A stretch of 6,915 nucleotides of DNA from Armatimonadota bacterium (lineage in GTDB: Bacteria > Actinomycetota > Acidimicrobiia > Spongiisociales > UBA5794). The stretch is from the NCBI GenBank assembly GCA_008501565.1, contig QQUL01000040.1:1-6915 (forward strand), given 5' to 3'. The notes beneath the pieces were generated by a model that was not told the origin of the DNA, did no database searches, and saw nothing but the letters and a program-made list of their open reading frames with translations. Numbering within the stretch: position 1 is the stretch's first letter; each line of letters starts with the position of its first letter. Position numbers and translations under genes: made by a program. Positions 1-5,451 of this stretch are shown here, piece after piece.

Positions 1-6
1 GTCATG

Positions 7-13
7 AAGGAGG
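7..13 (+). promoter_or_regulatory. Strong Shine-Dalgarno of the first acyl-CoA dehydrogenase
   Basis: The bases AAGGAGG form an almost perfect ribosome binding site ending 4 bases before the ATG at 18, which fixes that start. A TGA at 5-7 could be the stop codon of an upstream gene whose body lies outside the window. If so, the operon would extend to the left, but this cannot be decided from the few bases visible. Confidence 0.8.
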
Positions 14-17
14 CGCA

Positions 18-1235
18 ATGACAGCCTCGCCCATCACAGGTGTTGACGCAGAGGCCCGCGTCAACGAGGCGATCGACAAACTGCTTGCGGACCATCCGCC
101 GGCATCGACAGAACCGAAGGTGTTCTGGGGGGCGCAGTTCGATGCAGGGCTTGCATGGGTTGATTTCGAGCAGGGATCCGGCGGCCTCGGTGTCAGTCCC
201 AAATATCGTGAACTGGTGACACGCAGGCTCAACGACGCCGACGCACCCATGTGGAACCGGATCGCCAACATCATCGGAATCGGGATGGGCGCCGGAGTGC
301 TTCACACGCACGGAACCGCCGAACAGAAGGAACGGTGGCTCCGACCGATGTTCGTGGTCGACGAAGTGTGGTGCCAGCTGTTCTCCGAACCGGGCGCTGG
401 ATCTGATGTGGCCGGTCTCGCGACCCGGGCCGTCAAGGATGGCGACGAGTGGATCATCAACGGCCAGAAAGTGTGGACGACGCTCGCCCATCTCGCCAAG
501 TGGGGGATGGTTGTTACACGAACCGATCCTGAACAACCCAAACACAAGGGTCTTACGTACTTCATCGTTGACATGGAAGCCGACGGGGTGGATATCAGAC
601 CTCTCTACCAGATAACCGGAGAGGCCGAATTCAACGAAGTGTTCTTTGACGATGCACGGATCCCCGATGCCAATCGGATCGACGATGTGGGCGCCGGTTG
701 GCGTGTCGCGATGACAACGCTGATGAACGAGCGTGTCGCCATCGGCGGAAACACTCCGCCGCGCAACAGCGGAACCATCGGCGTTGCGATGGACACGTGG
801 AAACAGTCCGGATCCGGGGATGTGGGTGATCGCCGGGAGCTTGCCCGACTGTGGGGCGAGGTCGAGGCGATGCGTCTCACCGCGATTCGTGCTACCGAGA
901 ACATGCAGGCCGGTGTCCCGGGACCTGAGGGTTCGACGGGGAAACTCGCCTGGGCTGACCTCAACAAGGAAGTCACAGCCTTCACCGTCGGGATGATGGG
1001 CTTTGATGGCGCGACCATCCCCGAGGGCTACACCCTCGAACCCACGGTCTATGACACCCGCATGACGGAACGAATCCTGTCACCACAGCGGTGGTTCCTG
1101 AGGTCCAGGGCCAACAGTATTGAGGGGGGAACATCCGAGATCATGAGGAACATCCTCGGAGAGCGGGTGCTCGGCCTCCCAGGTGAACCACGGGTCGACA
1201 AGAACGTTCCCTGGAGCGAGGTGCCTCGTGGCTGA
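18..1235 (+). CDS. Acyl-CoA dehydrogenase, catalytic-type subunit
   Basis: A 405-residue acyl-CoA dehydrogenase, a normal length for the family (about 380-420). Such flavoenzymes introduce the alpha,beta double bond into an acyl-CoA thioester in the cytoplasm and pass electrons to electron-transferring flavoprotein. The family motif CQLFSEPGAGSD is at residues 119-130, followed by GQKVWTT at 149-155, which together shape the FAD and substrate pocket. The C-terminal stretch SIEGGTSEI places Glu369 at the catalytic-base position of medium-chain dehydrogenase. Glu238 in MNERVAIGG sits at the alternative base position used by isovaleryl-CoA dehydrogenase and by mycobacterial FadE26. The N-terminus (GAQFDAGLAWVDF) resembles a common actinobacterial FadE subgroup. 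The start is set by the strong ribosome site just upstream. The gene overlaps the next dehydrogenase by 8 bases, suggesting translational coupling and co-assembly. The family is certain; the substrate is unknown. Confidence 0.95.
   Translation: MTASPITGVDAEARVNEAIDKLLADHPPASTEPKVFWGAQFDAGLAWVDFEQGSGGLGVSPKYRELVTRRLNDADAPMWNRIANIIGIGMGAGVLHTHGTAEQKERWLRPMFVVDEVWCQLFSEPGAGSDVAGLATRAVKDGDEWIINGQKVWTTLAHLAKWGMVVTRTDPEQPKHKGLTYFIVDMEADGVDIRPLYQITGEAEFNEVFFDDARIPDANRIDDVGAGWRVAMTTLMNERVAIGGNTPPRNSGTIGVAMDTWKQSGSGDVGDRRELARLWGEVEAMRLTAIRATENMQAGVPGPEGSTGKLAWADLNKEVTAFTVGMMGFDGATIPEGYTLEPTVYDTRMTERILSPQRWFLRSRANSIEGGTSEIMRNILGERVLGLPGEPRVDKNVPWSEVPRG
1218..1221 (+). promoter_or_regulatory. Ribosome binding site choosing the GTG start at 1228
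   Basis: GAGG lies 6 bases before the GTG at 1228, with a further GGAG at 1213-1216, all inside the end of the first dehydrogenase gene. This supports the GTG over the in-frame ATG at 1183, whose extra 15 residues do not look like the family, and over the ATG at 1270, which would remove the conserved N-terminal helix. Confidence 0.6.
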
Positions 1236-2346
1236 TGCGATCACCTTTGCTCGCACGGATGAGCAGAACATGCTGGCCTCCACCGTTCGAGAGTTCCTGG
1301 GTGCGACGGTTGATCATGACGCCGTGCGCACGATGTCGACCACCGACGACGCGTTCGATGCTGCTTCCTGGAACGGTCTTGCGGAGATGGGCTTGGTCGG
1401 ACTCCACGTCCCGGATCAATACGGGGGAGCAGGATTCACAACGACCGAAGTGGGGATCGTGTTCGAGGAGCTTGGCCACACCCTTACCGCCGTCCCCCTC
1501 CTCTCAAGCGTGATGGCGTCAACCGCCATCCTTGCTGGGGGCACCGATGACCAGAAGACCCGATTCCTTCCGTCGATCGCAAGCGGAGAAAGGACTGCGA
1601 CCATTGCCGTCCATGAGGAATCGCACGACAACGATCCGACGGCCGGCACGACCTCCCTTTCGCAACGAGATGCTTCCTTTGTGCTGAGTGGGACGAAGCG
1701 GTATGTGACCGATGGCCCCGGTGCATCGCTGTTCGTTGTTTCGGCATCGACCCCCGACGGGGTTGCTCTCGCAATCGTGGATGCAACTGCCGAGGGCGTC
1801 AGTGTGGTGCCGGTACACGCACTGGATCCGACCCGGCCACTTGCCGAGGTTCACTTTGATGGTGTCGCCGTTGACCCCGCCGATGTGATGCCGGGAGCCG
1901 AATCTGCCATCGCCGCTGCAATCGACATGGGGGTGGTGTGCGTGGCGAATGAGCAGGTCGGCGGTGCCCAATGGTGCCTCGAGACATCAGTCGAATACGC
2001 CAAGACCCGTTTTCAGTTCGGAAGAGCGATCGGTTCGTTCCAAGCCATCAAGCACCGATGCGCAGACATGCTCGTTGCCGTCGAGCACGCGAGATCTGCC
2101 GCTCGTCATGCTGCTGCCACCTTGGGCGATCCAGCCGAATCCTCAATCGCTGTGCCGCTCGCCAGGTCCGTGTGTTCGGATGCATTCGTCACCGCTGCCG
2201 GGGACACAATCCAGATTCTCGGAGGTATCGGCTTCACGTGGGAGCACGAGGCCCACTTGTACTTCAAGCGGGCCAAATCAACGTCGATCCTGCTCGGCTC
2301 GGTCGACACCTACCGTGATCGTCTCGCCGACGCCGTTGGCATCTAG
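1228..2346 (+). CDS. Acyl-CoA dehydrogenase, probable non-catalytic partner subunit
   Basis: A 372-residue protein of the acyl-CoA dehydrogenase family, starting at a GTG that overlaps the upstream gene by 8 bases. The N-terminal helical domain is recognisable (FARTDEQNML, then MGLVGLHVPDQYGGAGF). The C-terminal domain has TRFQFGRAIGSFQAIKHR around residues 261-277, including the FAD-contacting FGR and Q-x-x-K-H segment, and QILGGIGFTWEHEAHLYFKRAKS around 329-351. The middle domain lacks the SEPGAGSD motif (the equivalent region reads AVHEESHDND). The usual Y-E-G-T catalytic site is replaced by L-L-G-S (about residues 355-358), and no glutamate aligns with the isovaleryl-type base. In known actinobacterial alpha2beta2 dehydrogenases, such as FadE26-FadE27, one subunit is degenerate in this way and completes the FAD site of its partner. 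I infer the same here with the gene at 18-1235. Confidence 0.9.
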   Translation: MADAITFARTDEQNMLASTVREFLGATVDHDAVRTMSTTDDAFDAASWNGLAEMGLVGLHVPDQYGGAGFTTTEVGIVFEELGHTLTAVPLLSSVMASTAILAGGTDDQKTRFLPSIASGERTATIAVHEESHDNDPTAGTTSLSQRDASFVLSGTKRYVTDGPGASLFVVSASTPDGVALAIVDATAEGVSVVPVHALDPTRPLAEVHFDGVAVDPADVMPGAESAIAAAIDMGVVCVANEQVGGAQWCLETSVEYAKTRFQFGRAIGSFQAIKHRCADMLVAVEHARSAARHAAATLGDPAESSIAVPLARSVCSDAFVTAAGDTIQILGGIGFTWEHEAHLYFKRAKSTSILLGSVDTYRDRLADAVGI

Positions 2347-2359
2347 TGGTCTGTCGCTA

Positions 2360-3106
2360 GTGCCAGCCACACGCACCGTCGTGATCATTCCCGGGGCAGG
2401 AGAGTGCGCTGAGGCCTGGGAAGGGGTTGCCGCGACCGTGCAAGCCGAGGGTATCGCATGCATCGCGGTCGACCTTCCCATGCATGGATCGAACCCAGAC
2501 CCACAGCCAGACTCGATCGAGAGCTACGCAGACTGGATTGAGGCGTTTCTTGTTGACCGGGATCTCGACAATGTGGTGCTTGCCGGACACTCCATGGGTT
2601 CCCTGATCGCCCTTGAGATAGCAGGTCGCGGCAACACACGAGTCGTCGAGTCGGTCCTGATGACCACCGGCTCCCCGATGTCGGTCGCACCGTTCCTGCT
2701 TGATTTGGCTGCAACCGATGCACCGGAGGCATGTGCGTTCATCGGCAAGTATTCGATGTCGGCTGTCACCTCCGACGAGATCGAAGCCCGTAGGCGCAGC
2801 CACCATGCGTTGCGGCTTCAAGCATCGGCATCCCTTCTCGCAACGGATCTTCACGCATGCAACAACTACACGCGGGCCGTGGAAGCGGCAGCGTCCACCT
2901 CGGTTCCGACGACGGTCGTTGTCGCGGAACACGACCGAATGGTTCCAGAGAAACTCGCAACGCCGATCATCGAGGCGCTTGACGACAGCAGGATCATCCG
3001 CCTTGCCCAAACGGGACATGCCATTCAGGATGAACGCCAGGCTGAGGTGGCCGGGATCCTGGTTTCGGCAGCCATCGGAACAGCCAGTTCTAGGGTTACG
3101 CCGTGA
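2360..3106 (+). CDS. Alpha/beta hydrolase (esterase or thioesterase type)
   Basis: A 248-residue single-domain alpha/beta hydrolase if translation starts at the GTG at 2360. The protein begins directly with the first core strand (TVVIIPGAGECAEAW), followed by VDLPMHGS near residues 37-44. The nucleophile elbow is GHSMGS with Ser78. The acid is Asp192 in VVAEHDRMVP and the base is His220 in TGHAIQDE, so the triad is complete. No signal peptide or membrane segment is seen, so it should be cytoplasmic. The open frame continues far upstream, but that part only shadows the dehydrogenase gene. No good ribosome site precedes 2360; an in-frame TTG at 2336 is an alternative start that would overlap the dehydrogenase stop. 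The family hydrolyses esters, thioesters, lactones or C-C bonds, and the sequence does not say which. Its place after two acyl-CoA dehydrogenases makes an ester or acyl-CoA linked substrate plausible. Confidence 0.88.
   Translation: MPATRTVVIIPGAGECAEAWEGVAATVQAEGIACIAVDLPMHGSNPDPQPDSIESYADWIEAFLVDRDLDNVVLAGHSMGSLIALEIAGRGNTRVVESVLMTTGSPMSVAPFLLDLAATDAPEACAFIGKYSMSAVTSDEIEARRRSHHALRLQASASLLATDLHACNNYTRAVEAAASTSVPTTVVVAEHDRMVPEKLATPIIEALDDSRIIRLAQTGHAIQDERQAEVAGILVSAAIGTASSRVTP
3092..3095 (+). promoter_or_regulatory. Weak ribosome binding site of the oxidoreductase gene
   Basis: AGGG lies 7 bases before the GTG at 3103, within the last codons of the hydrolase gene. Together with the GTGA stop/start overlap it suggests that the oxidoreductase is translated by coupling to the hydrolase. 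Confidence 0.4.
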
Positions 3107-4089
3107 GATTTGGAGCTTTCGTCCCGCAAGGGTGGCGCGTCGACCTTGTCGACATCGACGTCGCCGATCACTGGTCAACCATGCTTGGTGTTGCGAAACA
3201 GGCCGAGTCGCTCGGGTTTGAGTCCGTGTGGGTGTACGACCATTTCCACACGGTTCCCGAACCAACCCAGGAGGTCACCTACGAGGCGTGGACGCTGATG
3301 GCGGCACTCGCCGTAACCACGGACACCATTCGACTTGGCCAGATGTGCACGTGCAACGGATATCGCCCACCGCCATACCTCGCCAAGGTCGCAGCGTCGA
3401 TCGATGTGATCTCAGGGGGACGCCTCGAGATGGGAATCGGTGGCGGTTGGTACGAGCACGAGTTCAATGCCTACGGCTATCCGTTCCCCAAACCCTCCGT
3501 ACGCCTCGGGGAGCTCGACGAGGCAGTCCAGATCATGATCAAGATGTGGACCGAGGATGAAGCATCGTTTGACGGAAAGCACTACTCGATTGACGGAGCG
3601 ATCTGTCAGCCCAAGCCTGCCCAGAACCCGTACATTCCGATCTGGGTTGCCGGGGGAGGGGAGCAACTGACCCTCCGCACCGCAGCGCGATACGCCAACT
3701 ACACGAACTTCGGCAGCAATCCGGTCCAGTTTGCGCACAAGCGTGATGTCCTTGCGGGCCACTGCGAACGCATCGGCCGCGACCCGGGCGAGATCACGAT
3801 GTCGTCGAGTCTCAATGTGCTGCTCGCCGAGTCAGAAGCCGCGGTCGCAGCGAAGCGCATTCGTCTGAGGGACGGATATGCCAGGGTTGTATCTGACGGC
3901 GACGCGCCCATGGATCGGTGGTTCGGCTCGGATCAGGCTGGGGTCGGAACTCCCGAGCAGCTTGCCGCGATCATCAGGGGATACGAGGCAGAAGGATGCG
4001 AGTACATCATCCTGAACTTCCCGGATGCCGCGACCGATCCGGCGACCATGGATCTCTTCGCTGCAGAGGTGATGCCTCACTTCTCCTGA
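3103..4089 (+). CDS. Luciferase-like, probable F420-dependent oxidoreductase
   Basis: A 328-residue protein of the bacterial luciferase-like superfamily (TIM barrel), full length. It opens with MRFGAFVPQGWRVD and SVWVYDHFHTVPEPT, continues with IRLGQMCTCNGYRPPPYLAKVAASIDVISGGR, then GIGGGWYEHEF at 111-121 and IWVAGGGEQLTLR around 180-192. From memory, this pattern closely matches the actinobacterial subgroup named after Rv1855c (a putative F420-dependent oxidoreductase subfamily) rather than FMN luciferases. Such enzymes transfer hydride to or from coenzyme F420 in the cytoplasm; the substrate of this subgroup is not known to me. F420 use is inferred from family resemblance and cannot be proven by eye. 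The GTG start overlaps the hydrolase stop by 4 bases, making it the last gene of the operon. It ends only 8 bases from the stop of the convergent isocitrate lyase gene. Confidence 0.88.
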   Translation: MRFGAFVPQGWRVDLVDIDVADHWSTMLGVAKQAESLGFESVWVYDHFHTVPEPTQEVTYEAWTLMAALAVTTDTIRLGQMCTCNGYRPPPYLAKVAASIDVISGGRLEMGIGGGWYEHEFNAYGYPFPKPSVRLGELDEAVQIMIKMWTEDEASFDGKHYSIDGAICQPKPAQNPYIPIWVAGGGEQLTLRTAARYANYTNFGSNPVQFAHKRDVLAGHCERIGRDPGEITMSSSLNVLLAESEAAVAAKRIRLRDGYARVVSDGDAPMDRWFGSDQAGVGTPEQLAAIIRGYEAEGCEYIILNFPDAATDPATMDLFAAEVMPHFS

Positions 4090-4097
4090 GCGCGTCC
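4090..4097. other. 8-base convergent intergenic gap
   Basis: The stop codons of the oxidoreductase (+ strand) and isocitrate lyase (- strand) face each other with only GCGCGTCC between them. There is no room for a terminator in the gap, so transcripts from each side must end inside the opposite gene, or overlap. Confidence 0.9.
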
Positions 4098-5396
4098 CTA
4101 TTCGGCGTCGTAGAACTGGTCTGATTCGGTGGATCCCGCCAGTGCCAGTGTTGAGGACTGTCCTCCTGTGATGACCTGGCTGACCTGGTCGAAATAGCCT
4201 GCACCCACTTCACGCTGGTGACGGGTAGCCGTGTATCCAGCAGACTCCATCGCAAACTCGGATTCCTGGAGTTCGACGTACGCCGCCATGCCCCGCTCGG
4301 CGTAGCCGACAGCAAGATCGAACATGCCAGCGTTCAGCGAGTGGAACCCGGCGAGCGTGATGAACTGGAACCGGTAGCCCATGGCCCCAAGTTCTTTCTG
4401 GAAGCTTGCGATCGTGGCGTCGTCGAGGTGCCGCTTCCAGTTGAACGAGGGCGAACAGTTGTACGCAAGCATCTTGTTCGGATACTCCGCACGGATCGCG
4501 TCCGCGAACTTTCGTGCATCCTCAAGATCTGGTGTGGACGTCTCGCACCAGATGAGATCGGCATACGGTGCGTACGCGAGGCCCCTGCTGATCGCAGCGT
4601 CCATGGAGTTGTCCACGGTGAAGAAGCCTTCAGCGGTCCGTTCGCCTGTGGTGAACTGGCGATCGCGCTCGTCAACATCGGTCGTGAGCAGGGTTGCACC
4701 GAGACTGTCCGTGCGTGCGACAACAAGCGTCGGGACACCAAGCACATCTGCAGCGAGGCGGGCCGACTTGAGCGTCCTGACATGCTGACCGGTGGGGATC
4801 AGCACCTTGCCTCCCATGTGCCCACACTTCTTCTCGGACGAGAGTTGATCTTCAAGATGAACCGCAGCGGCGCCGGCCTCAATGAAGCTCTTGGTCAACT
4901 CGAACACGTTGAGTGCTCCACCGAAGCCTGATTCGGCATCGGCAATGATCGGGACCATCCACTCGGTCGACCGCTCTCCCTCTGACCATTCGATCTCGTC
5001 GGCTCGCTTGAGCGCATTGTTGATGCGCTTCACAAGTGCTGGTGCCGAGTTGGCTGGGTACAGGGATTGGTCGGGGTACACGGCACCCGAGAGGTTGGCA
5101 TCGGCAGCGACCTGCCATCCCGACAGGTAGATCGCCTTGAGACCGGCCTTGACCATCTGTACAGCCTGTCCACCGCTGATCGCCCCGAGGGCGTGCACGT
5201 AGTCCTCGGTGGTGAGCAGGTCCCACAGCTTGTTCGCCATCTGTTCCGCGATCGTGTGGCTTTCAACGAACGATCCCTGGAGCCGCACGACGTCCTCGGC
5301 CGTGTGGTCGCGCACAACATCTGCCCAGCGCGGATTGGTGTCCCAGTCCTCCTGGATCTTCTGCGCCCGTGCGGCGATCTGACTCTCGTTGGTCAT
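4098..5396 (-). CDS. aceA: Isocitrate lyase
   Basis: A 432-residue isocitrate lyase, which splits isocitrate into glyoxylate and succinate, the first step of the glyoxylate bypass. The catalytic loop signature KKCGHMGG is at residues 189-196, with nucleophilic Cys191 and with His180 in VHLEDQ. Asp153 (ADAESGFGG) fits the metal site, and YNCSPSFNW at 312-320 gives Asn313, Ser315 and Ser317 for carboxylate binding. These numbers equal those of mycobacterial ICL1, and the length (428 there) and the N-terminal DWDTNPRW are also close, so this is the short prokaryotic class. The ATG at 5396 has AGGAG six bases upstream. The gene follows malate synthase after 55 bases, so both bypass enzymes are probably co-transcribed; no promoter is evident in that spacer. 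No defect is visible. Confidence 0.98.
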   Translation of the reverse strand: MTNESQIAARAQKIQEDWDTNPRWADVVRDHTAEDVVRLQGSFVESHTIAEQMANKLWDLLTTEDYVHALGAISGGQAVQMVKAGLKAIYLSGWQVAADANLSGAVYPDQSLYPANSAPALVKRINNALKRADEIEWSEGERSTEWMVPIIADAESGFGGALNVFELTKSFIEAGAAAVHLEDQLSSEKKCGHMGGKVLIPTGQHVRTLKSARLAADVLGVPTLVVARTDSLGATLLTTDVDERDRQFTTGERTAEGFFTVDNSMDAAISRGLAYAPYADLIWCETSTPDLEDARKFADAIRAEYPNKMLAYNCSPSFNWKRHLDDATIASFQKELGAMGYRFQFITLAGFHSLNAGMFDLAVGYAERGMAAYVELQESEFAMESAGYTATRHQREVGAGYFDQVSQVITGGQSSTLALAGSTESDQFYDAE

Positions 5397-5451
5397 CGTG
5401 CTCTCCTGTGCTGTCGCTGTTGTCGTGGCTTGGTTGTTGGCTGAAGGATCT
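5397..5451 (-). promoter_or_regulatory. aceB-aceA spacer with the aceA ribosome binding site
   Basis: The 55-base spacer holds AGGAG at 5407-5403 (read on the - strand), six bases before the aceA ATG. The rest is rich in CAA/ACA-type bases on the coding strand. I see no inverted repeat, no T-run terminator and no clear -10/-35 pair, which fits read-through from aceB into aceA. Confidence 0.6.

Noticed and set aside
1949..2359. Upstream extension of the hydrolase frame, as a possible fusion domain
   Set aside because: The extension overlaps the conserved C-terminal domain of the second dehydrogenase in another frame and its translation is low in family character; it only stays open by chance.
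2357..3265. 302-codon open frame on the - strand opposite the hydrolase
   Set aside because: Its translation is rich in Arg, Gly and Cys with no family resemblance, and it lies antisense to a hydrolase with an intact catalytic triad; it is a high-G+C shadow.
4060..4089. GAGG-TGATG-CCTC as a terminator of the left operon
   Set aside because: The stem is only 4 pairs, lies within coding sequence and is not followed by a T-run.
4659..4666. GCGATCGC, the cyanobacterial HIP1 octamer
   Set aside because: I noticed it only here and the gene content is not cyanobacterial; it is a by-product of the general GATC abundance.
4218..4931. 237-codon open frame on the + strand opposite aceA
   Set aside because: It is antisense to a fully conserved isocitrate lyase and has no recognisable motif.
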